From the IMG/VR virus record IMGVR_UViG_3300002835_000066, positions 64,001 through 105,180 of that record: a DNA stretch of 41,180 bases; one strand, given 5' to 3'. Both the position numbers and the translations under genes were made by a program. The first letter of the stretch is position 1; each line of letters begins with the position of its first letter. This DNA comes from a virus. Positions 22,639 to 31,294 of the stretch are shown here, one piece after another. The notes under the pieces are model-generated. The model was not told the origin of the DNA, ran no database searches, and saw nothing but the letters and a program-made list of their open reading frames with translations.

Positions 22639-24222
22639 ATGTCAGAGATCAACTCAAGAATTGCCGACACTAATACCGGCTTTATCCGTATCCGTGGTTC
22701 GGCTTTTATGGACAACGGTCGGATTGCATATAGATATATATTGTATGGCAACGGTGAGTTCAGTGCGTTAGATTTCAGCACAGACAGTGCCGCTGTACTG
22801 GCACAAATTACAGCCTCAGGTAATAACTTAATTTTACCTAACGGAACACTGGTAAGAATTGCAAATCCTCCGGGCGCCAGTGTAGTCGCAGCAACTATAA
22901 GAGAACAGGCACCACAGATACAACAATACTTGACCGCAGTGTTGGAAGATGAACTCGCTCAAAAAGAAGCTGCTGCAACCCCTGCTCCGGTTCCTACTCC
23001 TACTCCTACTCCAGCTCCAACACCGCCCCCAGCAACCAACCCAGCCGACACTAATATAACAAACACAACTAACACGACAAGCACTGCGTCAGCAACAGTG
23101 ATAACTACGCCGGAATCGGTAACTGTAATAACTGAAGAATCCACTACCACTACCTCTAGCGGATCAACAACTATAACTGTACCGCCAACTACATCAGCGC
23201 CAAACACAACTGCCACCACAGCAACCACTACTCCTCCAAGAACATCGCCCGAGACCACTACTAACCCTAGTAACGCAGCGTTGCCGCTGGGAGATGATAT
23301 TGATGACATTTACGATCCCAATTTAACTCCGGAACAAATCGCATCGTTAAGTCCAGGTGACCGACAAGCAAGAGAAAACTTCTTCATTGAAGAAGCAGGA
23401 GGCGACCCCAACACAGACGGACTGGGAGAGGTAGAAGAAGACGGCACTATCGTCGTTACAGCCCCCGGAGAAGACGATGAGATTGTAGTCAATGGAAGAG
23501 TCGATTGGCGGGCAAGACTTTCATTGGCACCGGACAGCACATATTTTTATAACAATCCAGCAGCTGGAATATTAGCACCGCTAATTAGTACTAATGGGGT
23601 AATATTCCCATACACACCGGCAATTAATATCAACTATGTTGCTAGCTATGAACCGGCAAGTATTGTTCACAATAACTATAAAGTTTTCCAGTATTCAAAC
23701 AGCTTTATTGACTCAGTAACCATTACGTGTGATTTTACTGCACAAGATGATGGCGAAGCAAATTACATGCTAGCGGTTATCCACTTCTTTAGATCACTAA
23801 CTAAAATGTTTTTTGGACAAGACCAGCAACCTAAAGCCGGAACTCCGCCCCCTTTGTGCTACTTGAGAGGTATGGGAGCCTATCAGTTTGCGAATCACCC
23901 TCTAGCAGTTTCAAGCTTTGCTTATAACTTACCCAATGACGTTGATTATATTTCGACTGCCGGACCAATAACTACACAAGCACCGACAGCGACAAACAAT
24001 CTATCAAGTTCGCTTAGACTGCCCCCTAACGTTGTTCCGGGCGGAGTAGCTGCTCCCCCGATGTTTGAATCCAAACCTATAGCAGACAGATTAACTTGGG
24101 TCCCTACAAAGATGCAAATGGTTATTACTTGTATACCGATGATGAGTAGAAATGAAGTATCTAATGTATTCTCGTTGGAAGAATATAGCAACGGCATATT
24201 AGTAAGTGAAGGATTCTGGTAA
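22639..24222 (+). CDS. 48: Baseplate tail-tube cap protein, T4 gp48-like, with N-terminal extension
   Basis: The ATG at 22639 follows AGAGGAAAAAC; earlier in-frame codons lie over the late promoter and are not used. The 527-residue protein has three parts. Residues 1-110 form an unknown domain (FIRIRGSAFMDNGRIAYRYI). Residues about 115-215 are a Pro/Thr/Ser/Ala linker with PTPTPTPAPTPPP. Residues about 285-527 hold the conserved part: NPAAGILAPLISTNGVIFPY, TPAINI, YEPASIVHNNYKVFQYSNS, VTITCDFTAQD, ANYMLAVIHFFRSLTKMFFG, typical of the gp48/gp54 tail-tube-like baseplate proteins that cap the hub and seed tube assembly. It could be gp54-like; the two are related and I cannot separate them by eye. 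It shares the A of TAATG with the next gene. Confidence 0.8.
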   Translation: MSEINSRIADTNTGFIRIRGSAFMDNGRIAYRYILYGNGEFSALDFSTDSAAVLAQITASGNNLILPNGTLVRIANPPGASVVAATIREQAPQIQQYLTAVLEDELAQKEAAATPAPVPTPTPTPAPTPPPATNPADTNITNTTNTTSTASATVITTPESVTVITEESTTTTSSGSTTITVPPTTSAPNTTATTATTTPPRTSPETTTNPSNAALPLGDDIDDIYDPNLTPEQIASLSPGDRQARENFFIEEAGGDPNTDGLGEVEEDGTIVVTAPGEDDEIVVNGRVDWRARLSLAPDSTYFYNNPAAGILAPLISTNGVIFPYTPAININYVASYEPASIVHNNYKVFQYSNSFIDSVTITCDFTAQDDGEANYMLAVIHFFRSLTKMFFGQDQQPKAGTPPPLCYLRGMGAYQFANHPLAVSSFAYNLPNDVDYISTAGPITTQAPTATNNLSSSLRLPPNVVPGGVAAPPMFESKPIADRLTWVPTKMQMVITCIPMMSRNEVSNVFSLEEYSNGILVSEGFW

Positions 24223-24539
24223 TGGCAAAAGGCTTAAATATTTACGGAAGATCAAGTCCATATTATTCGACCCCGGTCGTTAATAATAAATTCTTGGATG
24301 TCATGACGTATCGCAGTATACCGTTTGACCCCACAGATGTGTTTATGACGATAACTCAGGTTTATGAATATAGACCCGATCTACTAGCATTTGACTTGTA
24401 CAAGACTCCTAATTTATGGTGGGTGTTTGCTGCTCGAAATCCAAATATATTGGGTCCTGATCCATATTTTAATTTCAAGACGGGAATAGGGATATACATA
24501 CCTACACAACAAACTTTACAGAGAGAATTAGGAATTTAA
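24222..24539 (+). CDS. 53: Baseplate wedge protein, T4 gp53-like
   Basis: A 105-residue protein resembling the LysM-like part of T4 gp53 (196 residues): YEYRPDLLAFDLYKTPNLWWVFAARN (about 48-74), then NFKTGIGIYIPT. This pattern (YxxRPDLxAxxxYxxxxLWWxxAxxN, Gxxixip) is that of baseplate wedge gp53-type proteins, which link wedge to hub. The start ATG overlaps the previous stop by one base (TAATG). It has no motif of its own and is co-transcribed in the baseplate operon. Confidence 0.8.
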   Translation: MAKGLNIYGRSSPYYSTPVVNNKFLDVMTYRSIPFDPTDVFMTITQVYEYRPDLLAFDLYKTPNLWWVFAARNPNILGPDPYFNFKTGIGIYIPTQQTLQRELGI

Positions 24540-24542
24540 TAT

Positions 24543-27029
24543 ATGACTAACCCAAACACGCTATCGGGCCCTGCAAGTGACGATAGTGGTCAAGGACAAC
24601 CAAACTCTGCTAACTCTTCACCTACCCCAAACTCAGCAGATTTGGGCGATGAACAACTTTCGAATATAGAAAACGATTTTGATAATGAATCAAGTTCAGG
24701 GGCAAGACAAGACAACGAAGAAGGCATCGATGATTTAGGTGAGCCAGGTACTCCTCCTTATGAAAATGAAGGGTTCATTAGAATTCCAATATCGGATAGC
24801 GGCAAACCAGGCATTAGATTAAAAAATGCTTTAGGATATTTGGCTAGCTATACCTATCAAATTAGTCTGTACATGATTACTCCAAGAGCATATGAATACT
24901 TCATAAAGACTGGACGGAGAGATGTCACTGCCTTCAATAAAGCAAACCTAGATGATGTACAAGGCGGCGCCTTCTTAGTTGCTCAAAGTGCCGGTATGGG
25001 AGGCCCTGCTGAAAGAGCCCCAGGTTTTAACTTAGATTATTATATTGATAATCTAGTATTCACCCACCAAACTGCTGCAAAAGAAACGGCTGGACCATTA
25101 GTAAAGACCGACTATAAATTCAGAATTACAGAACCATATGGATTTTCGTTTGTATCTAAACTAGCTAGAGCTACTAAAGCACTTGAAGATTCTGCTGGCG
25201 GACCTAACTTACAAAATTACAAAGGAGACGAAAATGCCAATCCTACGAAGAATTTCTTCATCATTGGTGTTAGATTTTTCGGCTGGGACCAAGCAGGTAA
25301 TCAAGTTTTGGGCGATGAAGAATTTGATGGTCAAGCACTTGATCCCAACGCTAGCGGAACCGGCGCACTTTTTGAAACGTACAACGAAATTGTTTTTACA
25401 GAATTCAAATTTAAAATTGATGGTAGATCAACAGTGTATGATGTCAAGGCACAGCCGATTGACATATCATCCACTGTCAATGCAACGAAGGGGACAAACC
25501 CTGATAATAAAAGCGTAAGCGGCAGAACGGTTAGAGACTTGTTAGTTGGTCCCAACGGTCTACTAACTAAACTCAATGCCGAAGAAAAAAAGCTGGTACC
25601 AAAATCAGCAGAGTATCCTATAACATATAAGATTCAATGGTTAGGTGATGATATTGAGCAATTAGCAGTATCTCCTGTAGTAACTGATAACATGAAAAGC
25701 AAGATGAACTTGCCTAATAGCAACGCAAAAAATACAAATGAGTCAAATGACGCATTAGCTATAAAAACAACGCCGAACAAGAATGAAGTTCAAACGTCTA
25801 TCGGTAAAGTTCCTATCACGCAGGCAATCGAACAGATATTTGTACGGAGTAAGTTTATGCTTGATGCATTAACTAAAAACTACAAAGATGACAACGAAGC
25901 CAACCCAGAAACTAATGAACCAGGGTCTGCTGAAGGAACTGGCAAGAAGATGGTGTGGTTCAACATTAGTCCTAAAATAACTAACATCCAATGGGACAAA
26001 AAGCGAAAAGACTGGGCATATGATATAGTATATGTTATACAAACATATTTGGTTCCGTCGACTCCAAGTAATTACGTAAGTGAAAAGACCAAGTATTATG
26101 GTCCTCATAAAAGATACGATTATTGGTATACCGGGCAGAATACTGAAATTATAGGATATGAACAGAAAATCGATAATCAATATTTCCTAGCGACATATAC
26201 TGATCCAGCAAATACAAATGATAGTGACACCGGAGATACTAAAACAGCAGTTAATAGACAGTCCGGTGGCGATAAAACCGGCTCTGGTGGGACACCTTCA
26301 AATGAAGCAATCAATAACTTTAGGACTAGTCTATATGACCCTGCAAGCTTTGCAACTGCTAAAATTCAAATAATGGGCGATCCAGATTTTATTATGCATG
26401 ATACAGCATCGGTCGATACTAGCACAACCGGTTCAACGTCATACAATAAATTTTATGATTCAAACGGTACTACAGTTAACCCAACCGGTGGCCAAGTATT
26501 CATTGAGGTAAACTTTAACGAAGCGGTAGATTATTCTCGTACCGGAACTATAGAACAGGACGCAATTGAACAAGATCTACCACCAGTAGAAGGGGAACCG
26601 GGTACTTTATTAATCAATGATAGTATCGAATTTTGGAGATTCAATGATCCTGAACAGGCAGCGGAGGTCAAGGGTATCCCGTATCAAATTTTATCGGTGA
26701 CCAATAGTCTAGTTAATGGGGCCTTTACTGCGACAATATCGGCGGTTATTAACCAAGACTTAGCGGATGATTCACTCAGCGATGAGGGCAAAGACGAAGC
26801 AAGAGAAGAAGGACTTGATACGACCGAAGAAGCGACCCCCACAACGGAAGCCGCAAATAACAATGCAGTGAATCCGCCTCCTGATAAGCCAACAACTAAC
26901 ACTAACCCAGTTAACGCTGGCCGTTCTCCTGGGATTTTATCAGGTCTCGCATCAACAAACCGCGGGACACCAATAATTGACCCACAGACAGGACAAGTAC
27001 TTGGTTACTCACAAGATGCTGATACTTAA
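24543..27029 (+). CDS. Large structural protein, baseplate hub candidate
   Basis: An 828-residue protein with AGGAATTTAATAT before the ATG. Residues 1-75 are a polar, acidic, disordered tail. Residues about 80-340 look folded (LKNALGYLASYTYQISLYMITP, KTDYKFRITEPYGFSFVSKLARA, IIGVRFFGWDQAGNQ). Residues about 430-570 and 590-745 hold further domains (FDIVYVIQTYLVPS-like strands and GTLLINDSIEFWRFNDPEQAAE). The end is again acidic and Pro-rich. I do not recognise the family with certainty. Its place directly before the gp5-like spike gene is that of the T4 gp27 hub (gp27 precedes or fuses with gp5 in VgrG proteins), so a hub role is proposed, but the length is twice that of gp27 (391). Confidence 0.6.
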   Translation: MTNPNTLSGPASDDSGQGQPNSANSSPTPNSADLGDEQLSNIENDFDNESSSGARQDNEEGIDDLGEPGTPPYENEGFIRIPISDSGKPGIRLKNALGYLASYTYQISLYMITPRAYEYFIKTGRRDVTAFNKANLDDVQGGAFLVAQSAGMGGPAERAPGFNLDYYIDNLVFTHQTAAKETAGPLVKTDYKFRITEPYGFSFVSKLARATKALEDSAGGPNLQNYKGDENANPTKNFFIIGVRFFGWDQAGNQVLGDEEFDGQALDPNASGTGALFETYNEIVFTEFKFKIDGRSTVYDVKAQPIDISSTVNATKGTNPDNKSVSGRTVRDLLVGPNGLLTKLNAEEKKLVPKSAEYPITYKIQWLGDDIEQLAVSPVVTDNMKSKMNLPNSNAKNTNESNDALAIKTTPNKNEVQTSIGKVPITQAIEQIFVRSKFMLDALTKNYKDDNEANPETNEPGSAEGTGKKMVWFNISPKITNIQWDKKRKDWAYDIVYVIQTYLVPSTPSNYVSEKTKYYGPHKRYDYWYTGQNTEIIGYEQKIDNQYFLATYTDPANTNDSDTGDTKTAVNRQSGGDKTGSGGTPSNEAINNFRTSLYDPASFATAKIQIMGDPDFIMHDTASVDTSTTGSTSYNKFYDSNGTTVNPTGGQVFIEVNFNEAVDYSRTGTIEQDAIEQDLPPVEGEPGTLLINDSIEFWRFNDPEQAAEVKGIPYQILSVTNSLVNGAFTATISAVINQDLADDSLSDEGKDEAREEGLDTTEEATPTTEAANNNAVNPPPDKPTTNTNPVNAGRSPGILSGLASTNRGTPIIDPQTGQVLGYSQDADT

Positions 27030-27041
27030 GGAATTTGGAAT

Positions 27042-30000
27042 ATGCCAACAGATAATTTTAAGCCAAAAGGTCCAGTAAAAAGCGATAGTGCGGATTCCGG
27101 TGGCGCGGATGCAAAAAAGTATCCAGTCATTGGAATCGTCAAAGACAATATTGACTCAACTAGAACCGGCCGAATTAGTGTTGCGCTGCAAGATGGTAAA
27201 GGTTCGTTAGAGCCAAACGAAGGCCCATGGACTAGCGTACAGCACCTTAGCACTTTCTTTGGTTCTGTTAGACCTAGCGCAGGCAGCGGTAGCGATGACT
27301 ACGGATCATACAAAACTAATCCAAGCGCATATGGACAATGGCAAGCACCCCCCGATATCGGTACTAAAGTAATTTGTATCTTTGTCAACGGTGATCCCGA
27401 TGCTGGATATTATATAGGTGCTGTGGCTGAACCCGAAACATTACAAATGGTTCCTGCAATTGGCTCTAGCGAATCGGTCACATTAAATGAGGGCGAAGCC
27501 AAAAGCTACGGCGGCGCAACTAGATTACCAGTAACCAATCTAAACACCAACAACACAGATAAAGCAGATAGTAATGAATTTTTAAATACCCCTAGACCGG
27601 TTCATAGTTACACTGCAAGTATCATGAGTCAGCAAGGTGTTATTCGTGATCCTATTAGAGGACCGATAAGTTCAAGTGCGCAACGTGAAGCCGCAAGTAG
27701 AGTTGGTTGGGGAGTATCAACTCCTGGCAGACCGATTTACGAAGGCGGATACAATGATGAAAATCTACCAGAAAATTTAGGCGGCGGGAAAGCAGAGCAG
27801 CTTAAAGTTATTTCTAGACGAGGTGGCCACAGCATGGTTATGGACGATGGGGACATTATTGGTAGAGACCAATTAATCCGCATTCGAACTTCGCTGGGTC
27901 ACCAAATATTAATGAGCGACGACGGTCAAACATTAATGATTTTACACAGTAATGGTCAAAGCTACATTGAGTTAGGCAAAGAAGGCACCGTTGATGTATT
28001 TGCTATGAACAGCATCAATATGCGTACTCAAGGCGATTTCAATATTCACGCTGATAGGGATGTCAACATTCAAGCTATGGAAAACTTGAATATTCAAGCA
28101 AAAAATATTCATACTAATTCAGAAGAAGAAACCAAATCAAGAGCTGGAACTGAGTATAGAATTAGTGCATTAACTAATTTTACTGCAAAAGCAGGTTTTG
28201 GCGCTGCAATTAAAGCAGATGGAGAAGCTAGTCTAGTCGGTGGTTTAAGAGCAGTTATCAAGGCTAAAATTAGGATAGACTTAAATTCAGGTTCACCTAT
28301 TCTAAAACCAAAAGATGTGCCGATCATTCCACTAATAGCACAGACAGACACGTTGTTTGACAAAGAAAAGGGTTGGGCAGCAGCACCTGCAAAACTGTTA
28401 ACTATTGCTTCACGGACTCCGGCTCACTATCCGTGGGCAAATGCAGGTCAAGGGGTAGATGTTAAAGTTAGTGGCGACTCCGAAGACAATTTACCAAGCC
28501 CGCCTTCTGCGGCAGTTCAAGCAGTAAACCAAGCGGCTGAAGGTTTACCAGCTGACCCGCCTAGTACTGCTACTGTATCCTCAGTCCCGCCGGTATCAGC
28601 AGTATCCGAAACTATGGACAAGACAACAACGGACGCTGTCTTAGGGTCAAGTGCAACATCAGCAGCCGAAGGCCCGGGACAAGAAGCTGTAACATCGGGA
28701 GCAGCTATTGTATCTCCGACAGACGCACCCAATATTAATGGAATTAATAGTGCATTAGGAGAAGCTGCTGCTACTATCGGCGGAGTATCTACTCAGGTAA
28801 CCGTCGCAGATAGGGCACTTTCTTCGCTTACCGGATCATTCAGCAATAATACAATAGCAATGGGTTCATTTGCACAAACACCAACTCAGTTAACTGTTAG
28901 TGGTATTCTAAAACCAGGCACAGCTACACTTATTAATGGACTAGCATCTTCTGGAAAAAATCTAACATCTACAACACCAGACATATTATTTGCTGGAAAA
29001 CCAGGTGCTGAAAATATCAATATGTTAGCAGAGAATACTACGGCTCAGGCAGCGTCACTTGTATCAGTTCTAAAAGTAGCCCAGCAACAGTTAAATGATG
29101 TTGGTGTTCTATCCGGAAAAGAATCATCTACGCAATCTGCCGGTCTCATAACAGCGGCAGCTAGTTTTGGAACCGACGCCGTAATCGACACGGTACGAGA
29201 TTTCGGTACAAATATACTTCCGTCTAGCAATGCTAGTCAATTAGCAAGTAGAATAATAACGACCGATTCGGTATCCGCTGCTATCTCTAGTTCACAAGCA
29301 TTAAGAACAAACGTAACAGATCAACTAAGCAACCTAACAGGTGTCAATACCGGCGCGGTACTTAGCACTATTGGTAAAGGTATATCGGCCGCTAACTTAG
29401 CTAGCACTTTAGGCGGTTTAGGCGGTATTGCTAACTCCCTAAAATCTGTCAGCGGCGTACTAGGAGGACTTCGTGGAGGAATTGTTTCATTAACTAGTTT
29501 GCTTAACTCAGTTAAGGGTATTTCTGGGTCAGCATATGCGGCGGTGCTAGCCGGATTCACTAAACTAGAACCTAATGTTCCGCAGTACCTAAGCGAGTTT
29601 GCTAAGAAAACTTCTGCAATATCTACAATAGTTTCTAGAGCTAGCTCTTCTCCTAATTCAGGTAGCTCACTAAACTCTTTAGGCAACACATTAAGCAGTT
29701 TGGCATCAAATGCAACTTCATTAGCTAACGATCTTCAAACAGCAGAAAGGGTTACGAATAGTATCGAAAATACATTTAATAATTCAATTGATAGCATAAC
29801 GGGAATAGGAAACAATATTGGCGGTGCGCCTTCAAGATTGCCAAATACCATCAATGGTGGTATTCTTGACAATGTATTAGTAGAAACACAATCTAATGCT
29901 AATACATCGCTATCTACATTGATTGATTCAGTATCTGGTACAAATGACCAACAGTTGATAAATGCGGTAAGTGATTCCACTGATATGATTAACAGTATGG

Positions 30001-30797
30001 CTGGAGCCTCAACCGCACTAGCGTCAGGTGGACTCACCAGTCTAGCGAATGCAGCTAGAGTTACGCAGTCCGGTGGTGGAGCAGCAACCGCATCAGCACT
30101 AGCTAGTGGGTTATCTAATTTACCGGGAGGAATAAGAACAGTTTCAACTGTAACTAATTTAGCAGCCAATGCTGTTAACTCACTGCCCGGCACAAGTATA
30201 CTAACCAGTGAGATGAAAAATATTCAAACACAAGTGCTGAACGGGTTAAGCACGGTATCATCTGTTGCCAATTCGTTAGGAAGTTTTGCTAATAGAGCAG
30301 GTGGTCTAACATCAGCTATCACATCTAGATTGCCACTTGGTCAAGCCTCACAACTATTATCATCCTTGTCTGCACTGGGAGCTGGCGGCGCAAGTCCTAT
30401 CAAATTACCTAGCATAGGAATCAATACGATAAACAGACAATCTCTTACAGCACAGATAAAAAGTGTCATAGGTGACCCTGGAATTCCAGAACCCAATTTA
30501 TTGGGAGAAATCAGTGAATCAACTATTGCAAGTTTTGAGCAAGAACTTCTTACAGCACTAGAAGATATACAAAAGATTGAAGATGAATTGAATGCTGCCC
30601 TTCAAGTTGAAAATACTGCCTATGCAAGACTCACTGCTATAGAAAGAGACGCTCCGTTTGGGGATCCGGCAATCGCTGAAGCTAGAAGAATTTATATTGA
30701 AGCCACTAACAGATCAAGTGAATTAATGGACCAATATATAAAGCTGACAGAAGCGGATAGTACTTCGATAAATACTAGTAATACAGGATTAGTATAA
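27042..30797 (+). CDS. 5: Baseplate central spike, gp5/VgrG-like, no lysozyme domain seen
   Basis: A 1251-residue protein. Residues about 25-140 form an OB-fold like that of gp5 (YPVIGIVKDNIDSTRTGRIS, then GTKVICIFVNGDPDAGYYIG). After a linker, residues about 265-420 contain SRRGGHSMVMDDGD, IRIRTSLGHQILMSDDGQTL and repeats of INMRTQGDFNIHADRDVNIQ, the ladder of a trimeric beta-helix needle. The lysozyme domain that T4 gp5 carries between OB-fold and needle is not visible. The remaining ~800 residues are Ser/Ala/Asn/Gly/Leu-rich with helical repeats (TLGGLGGIANSLKSVSGVLG) and a coiled coil near the end; this extension is unusual. The protein would pierce the cell envelope during contraction. 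AAGGAATTTGGAAT precedes the ATG. Confidence 0.85.
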   Translation: MPTDNFKPKGPVKSDSADSGGADAKKYPVIGIVKDNIDSTRTGRISVALQDGKGSLEPNEGPWTSVQHLSTFFGSVRPSAGSGSDDYGSYKTNPSAYGQWQAPPDIGTKVICIFVNGDPDAGYYIGAVAEPETLQMVPAIGSSESVTLNEGEAKSYGGATRLPVTNLNTNNTDKADSNEFLNTPRPVHSYTASIMSQQGVIRDPIRGPISSSAQREAASRVGWGVSTPGRPIYEGGYNDENLPENLGGGKAEQLKVISRRGGHSMVMDDGDIIGRDQLIRIRTSLGHQILMSDDGQTLMILHSNGQSYIELGKEGTVDVFAMNSINMRTQGDFNIHADRDVNIQAMENLNIQAKNIHTNSEEETKSRAGTEYRISALTNFTAKAGFGAAIKADGEASLVGGLRAVIKAKIRIDLNSGSPILKPKDVPIIPLIAQTDTLFDKEKGWAAAPAKLLTIASRTPAHYPWANAGQGVDVKVSGDSEDNLPSPPSAAVQAVNQAAEGLPADPPSTATVSSVPPVSAVSETMDKTTTDAVLGSSATSAAEGPGQEAVTSGAAIVSPTDAPNINGINSALGEAAATIGGVSTQVTVADRALSSLTGSFSNNTIAMGSFAQTPTQLTVSGILKPGTATLINGLASSGKNLTSTTPDILFAGKPGAENINMLAENTTAQAASLVSVLKVAQQQLNDVGVLSGKESSTQSAGLITAAASFGTDAVIDTVRDFGTNILPSSNASQLASRIITTDSVSAAISSSQALRTNVTDQLSNLTGVNTGAVLSTIGKGISAANLASTLGGLGGIANSLKSVSGVLGGLRGGIVSLTSLLNSVKGISGSAYAAVLAGFTKLEPNVPQYLSEFAKKTSAISTIVSRASSSPNSGSSLNSLGNTLSSLASNATSLANDLQTAERVTNSIENTFNNSIDSITGIGNNIGGAPSRLPNTINGGILDNVLVETQSNANTSLSTLIDSVSGTNDQQLINAVSDSTDMINSMAGASTALASGGLTSLANAARVTQSGGGAATASALASGLSNLPGGIRTVSTVTNLAANAVNSLPGTSILTSEMKNIQTQVLNGLSTVSSVANSLGSFANRAGGLTSAITSRLPLGQASQLLSSLSALGAGGASPIKLPSIGINTINRQSLTAQIKSVIGDPGIPEPNLLGEISESTIASFEQELLTALEDIQKIEDELNAALQVENTAYARLTAIERDAPFGDPAIAEARRIYIEATNRSSELMDQYIKLTEADSTSINTSNTGLV

Positions 30798-30798
30798 A

Positions 30799-31248
30799 AT
30801 GGCAACTTATTTAGGATTTAGTACGCAGAATGTTGGTAAGTCTCAAACTACTAACGCCTTGTCTGGTAGAGACGGCGGTCCTGGTGGAATAAGACAATCA
30901 ATAGTATGGGGCAAAAAGTTTAAATTAGTCGATACTAAATTAGTAGTGCAAGACTTTATCAATGCTATGAATATACGTAAGGGGACTAAAGTAGGTCAAC
31001 CCGGTTACGGTACTTCATTGTGGGATTATGTATTTGATACTAATACCCAGGCTGTACGAGCGCAAATTGAAAATGAAGTCCGAAGACTAGCTCGCCTTGA
31101 TCCTAGAATCATTCTTAACTCAGTAGCAATTTACTCAAATTCTAATGGAGTTTTAATTGAACTTCAAATGGCGGTAGCACCTATGAACGAAGCATTCGTA
31201 ACTAAAATTAATGTCAGTTTAACCACAGAAACTGCCTCAATAGTCTAA
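30799..31248 (+). CDS. 25: Baseplate wedge protein, T4 gp25-like
   Basis: A 149-residue protein of the gp25 family (T4: 132 residues). VQDFINAMNIRKGTKVGQPG, YGTSLWDYVFDTNT, then VRAQIENEVRRLARLDPRIILNSVAIYSN show the conserved order, with DPR near residue 98 in place of the usual EPR. gp25 joins wedge and sheath and triggers contraction. The N-terminal GFSTQNVGKSQTT extends the family core. It starts one base after the spike stop. Confidence 0.93.
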   Translation: MATYLGFSTQNVGKSQTTNALSGRDGGPGGIRQSIVWGKKFKLVDTKLVVQDFINAMNIRKGTKVGQPGYGTSLWDYVFDTNTQAVRAQIENEVRRLARLDPRIILNSVAIYSNSNGVLIELQMAVAPMNEAFVTKINVSLTTETASIV

Positions 31249-31265
31249 TCCACAGTTTTTTCTAT

Positions 31266-31273
31266 GATAAATA
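31266..31273 (+). promoter_or_regulatory. T4-type late promoter motif GATAAATA
   Basis: GATAAATATATT in the 46-base gap between gp25 and gp6. The predicted start near 31279 gives a 16-base leader with GAGAGAAAC before the ATG at 31295. Confidence 0.6.
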
Positions 31274-31294
31274 TATTATCAATAGAGAGAAACT

